A program made the position numbers and the translations under genes. Below are positions 38,142-46,786 of a stretch of 64,000 nt of DNA, one piece after another (within the stretch, counting starts at the first letter, position 1; each line of letters opens with the position of its first letter). Source of the DNA: Actinotalea alkalitolerans (GTDB lineage Bacteria; Actinomycetota; Actinomycetes; Actinomycetales; Cellulomonadaceae); assembly GCF_023369855.1 (NCBI RefSeq), contig NZ_JAMBPP010000015.1:1-64000 (forward strand). Direction: 5' to 3'. The notes beneath the pieces are model-generated. The model saw nothing but the letters and a program-made list of their open reading frames with translations. It was not told the origin of the DNA and made no database searches.

Positions 38142-38825
38142 TCACGACGGGCCGGAACCCGCCTTGTAGCCGACGCCGCGCACCGTCACCACGATCTCCG
38201 GGTGCTCCGGGTCGTGCTCGATCTTGGAACGAAGACGCTGCACGTGGACGTTCACCAGGCGGGTGTCCGCGGCGTGCCGGTATCCCCAGACGCGTTCGAG
38301 CAGGACCTCGCGGGTGAACACCTGCCACGGCTTGCGGGCGAGAGCCACGAGCAGGTCGAACTCGAGCGGGGTCAGCGGGATGAGATCGCCACCGCGGCTC
38401 ACGCGGTGGCCGGTCACGTCGATCTCCAGGTCACCGATGGACAGGTGCTCGGGGGACGGCTCGTCGCTGTGGCGCAGCCGGGCGCGCACGCGGGCGATGA
38501 GCTCCTTGGGCTTGAACGGCTTGGAGATGTAGTCGTCGGCGCCGGACTCGAGCCCCAGCACGACGTCGACCGTGTCGCTCTTGGCGGTGAGCATCACGAT
38601 CGGGACCCCCGACTCGGCACGGATCAGCCGGCAGATCTCGGTGCCGTCCTTGCCGGGCAGCATGAGGTCCAGCAGGACCAGGTCGGGCTGACCTGACCTG
38701 AACGCCCCGAGCGCCTCGTCGCCGTCGGCGCAGAACAGCGGCTCGAACCCCTCCGAGCGCAGCACGATCCCGATCATCTCGGACAGGGCGACGTCGTCGT
38801 CGACCACGAGGATTCGACCCTTCAT
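38142..38825 (-). CDS. Response regulator MtrA
   Basis: 227 residues. Receiver domain with acidic residues VDDD near 8-11 and phospho-acceptor Asp in LVLLDLMLPGKDG, then a winged-helix domain (LTPLEFDLLVALARKPWQVFTREVLLERVWGY at about 145-176, position only). In Corynebacterium MtrA represses cell-wall peptidases and activates betaine carriers; two GTTAC-N6-GTAAC sites in this window fit its likely targets. No clear -10 was found before the ATG. Confidence 0.96.
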   Translation of the reverse strand: MKGRILVVDDDVALSEMIGIVLRSEGFEPLFCADGDEALGAFRSGQPDLVLLDLMLPGKDGTEICRLIRAESGVPIVMLTAKSDTVDVVLGLESGADDYISKPFKPKELIARVRARLRHSDEPSPEHLSIGDLEIDVTGHRVSRGGDLIPLTPLEFDLLVALARKPWQVFTREVLLERVWGYRHAADTRLVNVHVQRLRSKIEHDPEHPEIVVTVRGVGYKAGSGPS

Positions 38826-38983
38826 GCACCCATGGTGTCATCCCGGTGGCCTGCCCGCGGACACCTGGGGCTGCGTGCCGCACCGGCACCCCTCGGCGTG
38901 GCACGATGAGCGGTGCCGCAGGGCACGATCGCGAGCACCGCCGAGCAGGCACCGAACGACGGCAGACGACGCAGGGAGCAGCA

Positions 38984-40279
38984 GTGACCGAGCCGACCCG
39001 CGAGCCGGGAACCCCTCAGGGGACCGGTGCCACGCCTGCGGGCCACACGCCGCCCTCTCCCCCACCCCCGCCGCCGACCGGCTGGGGTCCGGCCTACGGC
39101 TCGAGCCCCACGGGCTACGGGCAGCAGCCCCCTGGTCCCGGGCAGCCCCCTGGCTACGGCGGCTACGGCCAGCAGCCCGCTCCACCCGGCGCCGCACCCC
39201 AGCCTCCGCCTCCCGGACAGGGGTACGGCCAGCAGTACGGGCAGCAGTACGGGCAGTACCAGGGGCAGCAGTACGGCGCACCGGCACCGGGCTACCGCCC
39301 GCCACCGGTCCAGCGCGGGATCGTGCCGCTGCGCCCGCTCGGGCTCGGAGAGATCTTCGACGGCGCGTTCCGGGCGATCCGTGACAACCCCCGGGTCATG
39401 TTCGGCTTCACCGCGATCGTGATCTCCGCGACCGTCCTGGTGCAGGCCGTCGTCATGTGGGTGCTCGCCGAGTCGGTCGCCGCGGCGATGACCGGTGCGA
39501 CGTCCGAGCTCGACCCGACCGGCGAGTTCGGGATCGCCGGGTCCTTCGGCGCGGTCATCGGCCAGATGCTGACCCTTCCGTTGATCAGCCTGGCGACGAC
39601 GGTCCTGACCGGTCTGCTGATCGTGTCCGTGAGCCGCTCGGTGATCGGCCAGACCATCACCGTGGGTGACCTCTGGACCCGGTACTGGCGGCGCGGAGTG
39701 CTGCTGGTGGTGTTCTCGTTGGCCACCGGGCTGCTGTTCACCCTCGCCTGGGGACTGCTGGTGGCGGCGGTCGTCCTGCTCGCCTCGGCCGAGCAGTGGG
39801 GCGCCATGGCCGCGGTGATCATCATCGGTGGCCTCGGGCTGTTCGTCGCCTCGATCTGGTTCTTCGTCCGGGTCCTGCTGGTCCCGCCCACGATCGTGCT
39901 CGAGGGGGCGCCGTTCCTGGAGGCCGTCAAGCGCGGGTGGCGGCTGAGCCGTGGCAGCTTCTGGCGTCTGCTGGGCATCTACCTGCTCACCTCGATCATC
40001 GTGTACCTGGTCGCGCAGATCGTGGTGACACCCTTCGCCCTGATCTCCTCGTTCGTGCTGCAGGACCCCTTCATGACCGGGTTCTGGAGCATCGCGCTCA
40101 CCTCGATCGGCAACGCGCTGGCCTACACGCTGACGACGGTCTTCACCGCTGCGGTCGTCGCCCTGCTCTACATCGACCTGCGGATCCGCCGCGAGGGTCT
40201 CGACGTCGAGCTCACCCGAGCCGCCGAGGCCGCAGCAGCCGAGGCGACCTCGGGCACGACCCCGCGGTCCCCGTCGTAG
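38984..40279 (+). CDS. GPDPase-type multi-span membrane protein
   Basis: 431 residues from GTG 38984 with GGGAG just upstream. An intrinsically disordered Pro/Gly/Gln/Tyr-rich head (about 1-105) carries short GQQYG repeats; the rest has about six to seven membrane helices of the glycerophosphoryl diester phosphodiesterase membrane domain type (PPTIVLEGAPFLEAVKRGWRLSRG is typical). No catalytic phosphodiesterase domain is present. It heads a row of conserved membrane genes extending to RDD. Function unknown. Confidence 0.75.
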   Translation: MTEPTREPGTPQGTGATPAGHTPPSPPPPPPTGWGPAYGSSPTGYGQQPPGPGQPPGYGGYGQQPAPPGAAPQPPPPGQGYGQQYGQQYGQYQGQQYGAPAPGYRPPPVQRGIVPLRPLGLGEIFDGAFRAIRDNPRVMFGFTAIVISATVLVQAVVMWVLAESVAAAMTGATSELDPTGEFGIAGSFGAVIGQMLTLPLISLATTVLTGLLIVSVSRSVIGQTITVGDLWTRYWRRGVLLVVFSLATGLLFTLAWGLLVAAVVLLASAEQWGAMAAVIIIGGLGLFVASIWFFVRVLLVPPTIVLEGAPFLEAVKRGWRLSRGSFWRLLGIYLLTSIIVYLVAQIVVTPFALISSFVLQDPFMTGFWSIALTSIGNALAYTLTTVFTAAVVALLYIDLRIRREGLDVELTRAAEAAAAEATSGTTPRSPS

Positions 40280-40290
40280 TGGGGCCGGTG

Positions 40291-40983
40291 ATGGCCCGGG
40301 GGGGCGTGCCGTCCTGGCTCAGCACCGACGTCCCGGTCGTGCCCGACGCGGAGACGGCACGCCGCTGGGCCGAGGCCGAGCTCGCCAACCCGGCCTACGA
40401 CGACCGGCCGAGCCTGCTCGACCTCCTGCTCGAGTGGGTCATGGCCCGGATCGCCGACGCCGAGGCCGCCGCGGGTGCGCTGGACGCCGGGCTCGCGGCG
40501 ATCGTCGTGCTGGTTGTCGCGGGTGTCGTGGTGACCGTCGCCCTGCTCGTCGCCGGCCCGGTACGCCGTGCACGGCGGGCACGCAGCGGCTCGGCCGAGG
40601 TCTTCGGTGACGACACCCGGTCCGCGCAGGAGCTCCGGTCCAGCGCCGACGAGCTCGCCGCGCAGGGGCGGTGGGGCGAGGCCGTGCTCGACCGCTTCCG
40701 GGCAGTGCTGCGCAGCCTCGAGGACCGTGCGCTGCTGGACCTCCGGCCCGGACGGACCGCGCACGAGGGTGCCGAGCAGGCCGCAGAGCGCCTGCCCTCG
40801 TGCGGCACCGACCTGCGCGCGGCCGCGGCCCTCTTCGACGACGTCTGCTACGGGGACGCGACCGCCACCGAGCAGGACGACGCCTGGCTGCGCGAGCTCG
40901 ATCGACGGGTGACCGAGACCCGTCCGCAGGCAGCCACGGCCTCCGGCGACGACGCCCCGCTGCTCACGGACGCCGTCCGATGA
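40291..40983 (+). CDS. DUF4129 domain-containing protein
   Basis: 230 residues from ATG 40291 (upstream GTG 40279 is in frame and overlaps the previous stop). A membrane helix at about 70-90 (AIVVLVVAGVVVTVALLVAG) is followed by the DUF4129 core with WGEAVLDRFRAVLRSLEDRALLDLRPGRTAHE. In actinobacteria DUF4129 proteins sit beside DUF58/MoxR genes and are sometimes fused to transglutaminase domains. The stop overlaps the next ATG (ATGA). Confidence 0.78.
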   Translation: MARGGVPSWLSTDVPVVPDAETARRWAEAELANPAYDDRPSLLDLLLEWVMARIADAEAAAGALDAGLAAIVVLVVAGVVVTVALLVAGPVRRARRARSGSAEVFGDDTRSAQELRSSADELAAQGRWGEAVLDRFRAVLRSLEDRALLDLRPGRTAHEGAEQAAERLPSCGTDLRAAAALFDDVCYGDATATEQDDAWLRELDRRVTETRPQAATASGDDAPLLTDAVR

Positions 40984-42170
40984 GCTCCGCGCCGGTCATC
41001 ACGACCCACGGCCCTGCCGTCGTGGGCGACGGGACCACCGCTGCATCCCGGGCCCGCAGCCGGTGGGTGCGGGCCCGCTGGCCACTCGCCGTGCTGGGGG
41101 CGGTCCTCGTGCTCGGGCTCGCGGCGAGCCTGTTCACGCCGCGCACCTCGACCCGGCCGTTCGCGCCGGACAACCCCGCCGACCAGGGTGGCCGTGCGCT
41201 GGCCCGGATCCTCGAGCGCCAGGGGGTCGAGGTGAGCTACGTGCAGACCTCGGCCGAGGCGGCCGCCCTCGCCCAGGAGGGCACGACCCTGCTGGTCGTC
41301 ACCACGTTCCTGCTCGAGCCGGACCAGCTCGACGCGCTCGCAGCGACCCGTGCCGACCTCGTCCTGGTCGCCCCTGAGTGGAACGGGTTGTCGGCGCTGA
41401 CCGACGCGGTCGACCTGGGGTTCACCTCGGACGCCTCGACCCTGCGTGAGGCCTCCTGCACCGACCCCGATGCGCAGGCGGCGGGGCGGCTGCGCAGCCA
41501 GGGCCAGGACCTCATCGCCCTGTCCCCCGCGGCGACCCTGTGCTTCCCCTCGGGCGAGGGTGGCGGTGCCTACGCGAGCGTCGAGGGACCACGCCGGGTG
41601 GTGGTGGTGAACGACTCTGGACTGCTGACCAACGATCGGCTCGCGCAGGACGGCAACGCCGCGCTCATGCTGCGTGCGCTCGGCGCGCACGACAGGCTGA
41701 CCTGGTACCTGCCGTCCCTCACCGACACCGGCGCGGACCCGCAGCCGTCGGTCGGCGAGCTGCTGCCCCCGTGGACGGGACCGCTCGCACTCCAGCTGGT
41801 CGCCGCGACGCTGGCCCTCGCCCTGTGGCGTGGCCGCGCGCTGGGTCGGCTGGTCGGCGAGCCGCTGCCCGTCGTCGTCCGCGCGGCCGAGGCGACCCGT
41901 GGTCGGGGCCGCCTGTACCGTCGGTCCCGGTCGCGCGGGCACGCCGCGGCCGCGCTGCGAGCCGGGGTCGCCCACCGGACCGCGGCCCGGCTCGGCCTGC
42001 CTCGCTCAGCCGATGCGGGCGCCGTGATCGATGCGCTGGCCCGGGCGACCGGGCGCACGACCGGGCAGGTCGCCGACCTGCTGTACGGACCACCACCGAC
42101 CGACGACGCCGGGCTGCTCCAGCTCGCCCGGCTGCTGGACGAGCTCGAGAGCGAGGTTCACCGCACGTGA
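40980..42170 (+). CDS. DUF4350 domain-containing membrane protein
   Basis: 396 residues. One membrane helix at about 38-52 precedes the DUF4350 domain (about 60-230, LLVVTTFLLEPDQLDALAAT), then a second membrane helix at about 260-280 and a basic cytoplasmic tail. The fold resembles glutamine amidotransferase-like sensors, but the catalytic Cys is not evident. Translationally coupled to both neighbours (ATGA and GTGA overlaps). Confidence 0.78.
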   Translation: MSSAPVITTHGPAVVGDGTTAASRARSRWVRARWPLAVLGAVLVLGLAASLFTPRTSTRPFAPDNPADQGGRALARILERQGVEVSYVQTSAEAAALAQEGTTLLVVTTFLLEPDQLDALAATRADLVLVAPEWNGLSALTDAVDLGFTSDASTLREASCTDPDAQAAGRLRSQGQDLIALSPAATLCFPSGEGGGAYASVEGPRRVVVVNDSGLLTNDRLAQDGNAALMLRALGAHDRLTWYLPSLTDTGADPQPSVGELLPPWTGPLALQLVAATLALALWRGRALGRLVGEPLPVVVRAAEATRGRGRLYRRSRSRGHAAAALRAGVAHRTAARLGLPRSADAGAVIDALARATGRTTGQVADLLYGPPPTDDAGLLQLARLLDELESEVHRT

Positions 42171-43261
42171 CCGAACCCACCTGGCAGACCCACCCGCCGG
42201 CACCGGACACCGTCCAGCAGGCGCCCGACCACGCGCCGCAGATCCCGACGCCACCTCCCGCGACACCCCTGCCCGCGCACACGAGCGCCGGACCGGACGG
42301 GTTCGTGCCGTCCGGCGAGCTCCGCCAGGCGCTCGGGACGTTGCGCACCGAGGTGGGCAAGGCGGTCGTCGGGCAGGACGCCGCCGTCACCGGGCTGGTC
42401 ATCGCCCTGCTGTGCCGAGGGCACGTGCTGCTCGAGGGGGTGCCGGGTGTGGCCAAGACCCTGCTGGTCCGGACCCTGAGCACAGCCCTCGCACTGGACA
42501 CCAAGCGGGTCCAGTTCACCCCGGACCTGATGCCCGGCGACGTCACGGGGTCGCTGGTCTACGACGCGCGCACGGCCGAGTTCTCCTTCCGAGAGGGGCC
42601 CGTCTTCACCAACCTCCTGCTCGCCGACGAGATCAACCGGACCCCCCCGAAGACCCAGGCCTCGCTGCTCGAGGCGATGGAGGAACGACAGGTCTCCGTG
42701 GACGGGCTGCCGCGCCCGCTGCCCGACCCGTTCCTGGTGATCGCGACGCAGAACCCCGTCGAGTACGAGGGCACCTACGCCCTGCCCGAGGCGCAGCTGG
42801 ACCGGTTCCTGCTCAAGCTGACCCTGCCGCTGCCCGAACGTGACCAGGAGATCGAGGTGCTCGCCCGGCACGCTCGCGGCTTTGACCCCCGCAACCTGGC
42901 GGCAGCCGGCGTGCGTGCGGTGACCGACGCCGACCAGCTCGCCCGGGCGCGGGCCGAGGTGGCCCGGGTCCACGTGGCACCGGAGATCCTCGGCTACGCG
43001 GTCGACGTGTGCCGGGCGACCCGGCAGTCGCCCTCCTTGTCGCTGGGCGTGTCCCCGCGTGGGGCGACGGCCCTGCTGGCCACGTCCCGTGCATGGGCGT
43101 GGCTCTCGGGCCGGGGATACGTCACGCCCGACGACGTCAAGGCGCTCGCGCAGCCGACGCTGCGGCACCGGGTGCAGCTGCGCGCCGAGGCCGAGCTCGA
43201 GGGCGTCACCGCCGAGAGCGTCCTGGACACCGTGCTGGCCGCCGTCGCGGTCCCTCGCTGA
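42167..43261 (+). CDS. MoxR-family AAA+ ATPase
   Basis: 364 residues. A Pro-rich head (1-45) leads into the AAA+ core with Walker A EGVPGVAKT, sensor and Walker B LLADEINRTPPKTQASLLEAMEERQV region, and the helical lid near the end. MoxR proteins act as chaperones, often with a VWA or DUF58 partner, as found in the next gene. GTGA overlap with the DUF4350 stop. Confidence 0.88.
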   Translation: MTEPTWQTHPPAPDTVQQAPDHAPQIPTPPPATPLPAHTSAGPDGFVPSGELRQALGTLRTEVGKAVVGQDAAVTGLVIALLCRGHVLLEGVPGVAKTLLVRTLSTALALDTKRVQFTPDLMPGDVTGSLVYDARTAEFSFREGPVFTNLLLADEINRTPPKTQASLLEAMEERQVSVDGLPRPLPDPFLVIATQNPVEYEGTYALPEAQLDRFLLKLTLPLPERDQEIEVLARHARGFDPRNLAAAGVRAVTDADQLARARAEVARVHVAPEILGYAVDVCRATRQSPSLSLGVSPRGATALLATSRAWAWLSGRGYVTPDDVKALAQPTLRHRVQLRAEAELEGVTAESVLDTVLAAVAVPR

Positions 43262-43273
43262 CCGGCCCCGCCG

Positions 43274-44566
43274 ATGGCGATCACCTGGAGGGCGGTGGCC
43301 CTCACCGCGTTCGGTGTGGTCCCGGTGCTGCTCGTCCCGGCGACCGCCGTGGCGGTGGCCTGGACCCTGCTCGTGGTGCTGCTGTGCGCGGTGGACATCG
43401 CACTGGCGGCCTCGCCCCGGCAGGTCGCGGTGGCCCGGGCGGTGCCCGGGACGGTGCGGCTCACCGAGCCCACGACCTCGACCCTGACGGTGACCAACCG
43501 TTCCTCGCGCAGGTTGCGGGCGGTCGTCCGCGACGCCTGGCAGCCGTCGGCCGGTGCCACCGCCAACCGGCACCCGGTGGACCTGCCCTCGCAGGAGTCA
43601 CGTCGACTGGTCACCCGGCTGCTCCCGACACGGCGTGGTGACCGGCGGGCGGACCTGGTGACGATCCGGTCGGTGGGTCCTCTGCGGCTGGCCGCACGGC
43701 AGGCCTCGATCGAGGTCCCCGGGCGGCTGAGGGTGCTGCCCGAGTTCGCCTCCCGCCGCCACCTGCCCAGCCGGCTCGCCCGCCTGCGCGAGCTCGACGG
43801 CCGCACCGCGGTGCAGGTCCGCGGGGCCGGGACCGAGTTCGACTCGTTGCGCGAGTACGTCATCGGCGACGACGTCCGGTCGATCGACTGGCGGGCCACC
43901 GCTCGCCGCTCGGAGGTGGTGGTCCGCACCTGGCGGCCCGAGCGCGACCGGCGGGTGCTGATCGTGCTGGACACCGCTCGGTTGTCGGCCGGCCGCATCG
44001 GCGACGTGCCCCGCATCGACGCCTCGATCGAGGCGACGCTGCTGCTCGCCGCGCTGGCCGCCAAGGCCGGTGACCGGGTGGACGTCATCGCCTTCGACCG
44101 GCGGGTGCGGGCCCAGGTCGCCGGGGCCAGCGGGCCGCGCCTGCTGCCCACGCTCGCCGACGCCCTCGCCCCCATCGAGCCTGCGCTGGTCGAGACCGAC
44201 TGGCCAGGGGTCGTGGGGGCCGTCAGGCAGCGACTCTCGCAGCGAGCGCTCGTGGTGCTCCTGACGACTCTCGAACCAGCCGCGGTCGAGGTGGGGGTGC
44301 TGCCCGTGGTGGGTCCTCTGGCCGGCGACCACCAGGTGGTGCTCGCCTCCGTCGCCGACCCCGAGGTCGCCGCCCTGCGGGCCGGTCGCGCGACGTCCTC
44401 GGAGGTGTACGACGCCGCTGCGGCCGAACGGGCCGAGCTCGAGCGTGCCGCGGTCACCGTCCGGCTGCGCCAGCGCGGCGTCGAGGTGGTCGACGCGCTG
44501 CCCGAGGACCTGGCACCGCGTCTGGCCGACACCTATCTCGCCCTCAAGGCCGCCGGGCGTCTGTGA
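43274..44566 (+). CDS. DUF58 domain-containing protein
   Basis: 430 residues. Two membrane helices near the start (about 5-20 and 23-50) and the DUF58 core with AGTEFDSLREYVIGDDVRSIDWRATAR near 185-215, the family signature. A VWA-like segment begins with VLIVLDTARLS, where the usual metal-site serines are only partly kept. It would pair with the MoxR ATPase immediately upstream. A terminator hairpin follows at 44584. Confidence 0.87.
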   Translation: MAITWRAVALTAFGVVPVLLVPATAVAVAWTLLVVLLCAVDIALAASPRQVAVARAVPGTVRLTEPTTSTLTVTNRSSRRLRAVVRDAWQPSAGATANRHPVDLPSQESRRLVTRLLPTRRGDRRADLVTIRSVGPLRLAARQASIEVPGRLRVLPEFASRRHLPSRLARLRELDGRTAVQVRGAGTEFDSLREYVIGDDVRSIDWRATARRSEVVVRTWRPERDRRVLIVLDTARLSAGRIGDVPRIDASIEATLLLAALAAKAGDRVDVIAFDRRVRAQVAGASGPRLLPTLADALAPIEPALVETDWPGVVGAVRQRLSQRALVVLLTTLEPAAVEVGVLPVVGPLAGDHQVVLASVADPEVAALRAGRATSSEVYDAAAAERAELERAAVTVRLRQRGVEVVDALPEDLAPRLADTYLALKAAGRL

Positions 44567-44583
44567 CGCACGACCGCCCGGCA

Positions 44584-44618
44584 CGCACGTGCGCGGGCGG
44601 CATGCGCCCGCACGTGCG
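44584..44618. terminator. Terminator after the DUF58 gene
   Basis: CGCACGTGCG-(CG bulge)-GGCG pairs with CGCCCGCACGTGCG around GCATG. The stem is 14 bp with one 2-base bulge. Confidence 0.65.
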
Positions 44619-44666
44619 CTCCTGCACGGTTGTCGGGACCGGGCCTGGGTGTGAGACCGTGGATCG

Positions 44667-44789
44667 GTGAGCAACCGACGTCCCACCGCCCTGGAGCGCC
44701 GCCGCCGTCAGGCGCGGGTGATCGCGATCGTGGTCGCCGTGGCGATGGTCTCGCTGGTGACCCTGCCCCTGCTGGGTGTGCTGGCCTGA
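44667..44789 (+). CDS. 40-residue single-pass membrane protein
   Basis: Starts MSNRRPTALERRRRQARV with a strongly basic head, followed by one hydrophobic helix (VIAIVVAVAMVSLVTLPLLG) that ends the protein. The positive-inside rule places the head in the cytoplasm. Placed alone between the DUF58 terminator and the convergent SpoIIM gene. No ribosome binding site is obvious, but the composition is not random. I do not recognise a family. Confidence 0.5.
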   Translation: MSNRRPTALERRRRQARVIAIVVAVAMVSLVTLPLLGVLA

Positions 44790-44813
44790 CCGCCCTCGGG
44801 CGACCGACCGTCC

Positions 44814-45809
44814 TCAGGCGGCCACGGGCACGACGTCGGAGCTGAGGTCGGCCCGCAGGTCCCCCGACTCCCCCGCACGCACCGCCCGACGACCCAGCAC
44901 CAGGACGTACGCCCAGAACGCGGCCAGGACGAGGGCTCCGATGGCGATCTTGAGCCACCACGGCAGGCCCGAGGGCGTCACGAACCCCTCGACGAGCCCC
45001 GACACCGCCAGGACGATCGCGAGCCCGATCACGACCGTGAACAGCGAACGGGCCTCCTCGGCCAGCGCACGCGCACGGGGCCGCCCGCCCGGGTCGACCA
45101 CGGTCCAGAAGATCCGCAGCCCGGCGGCGCCCGCCACGAAGATCGCGGTGAGCTCCATCAGCCCGTGCGGGAGGATCAGCTGGAAGAAGATCCCCAACCC
45201 GTCGTGCAGGGCCATGACCGCGCCCGCCGACCCCACGGCCACGGCGTTCTGCACCAGCACGAGCACGGGCCAGAACCCCGAGATGCCGAACGCGATGGCC
45301 TGTGCCGCGATCCACGCGTTGTTGGTCCACACCTGTGCGGCGAAGCTCTGCCCGGGGTAGTTGGAGTAGTAGTTCGCGAACTCCTGCTCGGCGTACCGCT
45401 CGAGCTCGCTGGGGGTCCCCATGGCTGCCTGCGCCTCGGGGGTCGTGTAGACCCACACGCCGGCGACCACCGCGATCGCGCAGAAGGCGACCGTCACGGC
45501 CGTCGTCCACCAACGGATGCGGTAGAGCGCTGCGGGCAGTGCGTGCACGAGGAAGGACGTGACGTCCTGCCACGCGGGCTCGTGGGCCCCGGCGATCGCG
45601 GACCGCGCGCGACCCAGCACGTCCGAGAGCTGCGAGACCACCGCGGGGTCCGGTGCGGCGGAGCGCACCGTCGACAGGTGGGTGGCGACCTCCTGGTAGA
45701 GCTGGACGAGCTCGTCGCCCTCGGCCCCGGTCAGGTGACGTCGGCGGGCCAGGTCGTCCAGCCGCTGCCAGGTCGCTCCGTGCACGGCGGAGAACGCGTC
45801 GAGGTCCAC
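44814..45809 (-). CDS. SpoIIM-family (stage II sporulation protein M-like) membrane protein
   Basis: 331 residues from GTG 45809. A cytoplasmic N-terminal region (about 1-100) precedes six or so membrane helices; the family signature is FGISGFWPVLVLVQNAVAVG and LPHGLMELTAIFVAGAAGL. Sporulation is unlikely in this group; SpoIIM proteins are widespread in actinobacteria next to RDD proteins. Divergent from RDD, with 79 bases between. Confidence 0.82.
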   Translation of the reverse strand: MDLDAFSAVHGATWQRLDDLARRRHLTGAEGDELVQLYQEVATHLSTVRSAAPDPAVVSQLSDVLGRARSAIAGAHEPAWQDVTSFLVHALPAALYRIRWWTTAVTVAFCAIAVVAGVWVYTTPEAQAAMGTPSELERYAEQEFANYYSNYPGQSFAAQVWTNNAWIAAQAIAFGISGFWPVLVLVQNAVAVGSAGAVMALHDGLGIFFQLILPHGLMELTAIFVAGAAGLRIFWTVVDPGGRPRARALAEEARSLFTVVIGLAIVLAVSGLVEGFVTPSGLPWWLKIAIGALVLAAFWAYVLVLGRRAVRAGESGDLRADLSSDVVPVAA

Positions 45810-45888
45810 GCGAGGTAGCCTGCCACAGCGGACGCGGGAGCCGCTGACCAGGCCCCGCGCTGCTCGTCGACGATCAGCAGGAGGGTAC

Positions 45889-46707
45889 GTGTCGGACGAG
45901 ATCCTGACCGGCGAGGGGGTCGTCCTCGACGCCCGCCCGGCCTCCTTCGCGACCAGGACAGTCGGCGCGCTGATCGACCTGGCCGTGCTGGCCGTGGTCG
46001 CGGTGGCACTGCTGGTCCTGATGGCATCGATCGGCGCCGAGGTCGACGACGCGGCGGGGGCAGCGATCGTCATCCTGCTGCTGGTGACCGTCATGGTCGG
46101 CATCCCCACGACGGTCGAGACGCTCACGCGCGGCCGATCGCTCGGCAAGCTCGTGATGGGCCTGCGCATCGTGCGCGACGACGGCGGTCCGGTCCGCTTC
46201 CGGCACGCGTTCATCCGTGCGATGACCGGCGTGGGCGAGCTGTGGCTGAGCATCGGGTCGATCGCACTGATCTGCTCGCTGGTCAACCGTCAGGGCAAGC
46301 GGGTGGGAGACCTGCTCGCCGGCACGTACGCGGTGCGGGTCAGGGGTGGCCAGCGAGCCCTCCCGCCGGTCGTGATGCCCCACGAGCTCTCCCGCTGGGC
46401 CCACGGCGCTGACATCCGTCGGCTGCCAGACGGGCTGGCGCTGCAGTCACGGCAGTTCCTGGGGCGGGCGACGGGCCTGCACCCGGGGTCCCGTGAACGG
46501 CTCGGGCTCGAGCTGGCCGGCGAGGTCGAGCAGTACGTCGCCCCGGGCCCGCCACCGGGGACCCACCCCGAACGGTTCCTGGCAGCCGTCCTGGCCGAGC
46601 GTCGCGACCGCGAGTACGTCCAGGCCGTGAGGGCCGCGCAGCGAGCACGGGCCGAGGCCGTGCTGGTCCACCGGCTCCCGCACGCGGTGCCCGACCCGGT
46701 CGACTGA
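45889..46707 (+). CDS. RDD-family membrane protein
   Basis: 272 residues. RDD core with ASFATRTVGALIDLAVLA near 18-35, RGRSLGKLVMGLRIVRDDGG, and KRVGDLLAGTYAVR; about three membrane helices. The C-terminal 110 residues are charged and specific to this lineage. AGGAGGG provides a strong ribosome binding site before the GTG. RDD proteins in some bacteria move Na+ or other cations; here the partner may be SpoIIM. Confidence 0.82.
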   Translation: MSDEILTGEGVVLDARPASFATRTVGALIDLAVLAVVAVALLVLMASIGAEVDDAAGAAIVILLLVTVMVGIPTTVETLTRGRSLGKLVMGLRIVRDDGGPVRFRHAFIRAMTGVGELWLSIGSIALICSLVNRQGKRVGDLLAGTYAVRVRGGQRALPPVVMPHELSRWAHGADIRRLPDGLALQSRQFLGRATGLHPGSRERLGLELAGEVEQYVAPGPPPGTHPERFLAAVLAERRDREYVQAVRAAQRARAEAVLVHRLPHAVPDPVD

Positions 46708-46751
46708 GGAGCACGGACCGGGCGGCGCGGCTGCCGGGCGCACCCCGAGGA

Positions 46752-46783
46752 GTCGGGTCCGACGGTCACCCGCCGGACCCGAC
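46752..46783. terminator. Bidirectional terminator between RDD and sahH
   Basis: GTCGGGTCCG (46752-46761) and CGGACCCGAC (46774-46783) pair around a 12-base loop between convergent genes. Confidence 0.75.
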
Positions 46784-46786
46784 GGC

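Noticed and set aside
39172-39290. Short tandem DNA repeats as CRISPR or VNTR
   Set aside because: They encode the Gly-Gln-Tyr-rich head of the GPDPase-type membrane protein and lack spacers.
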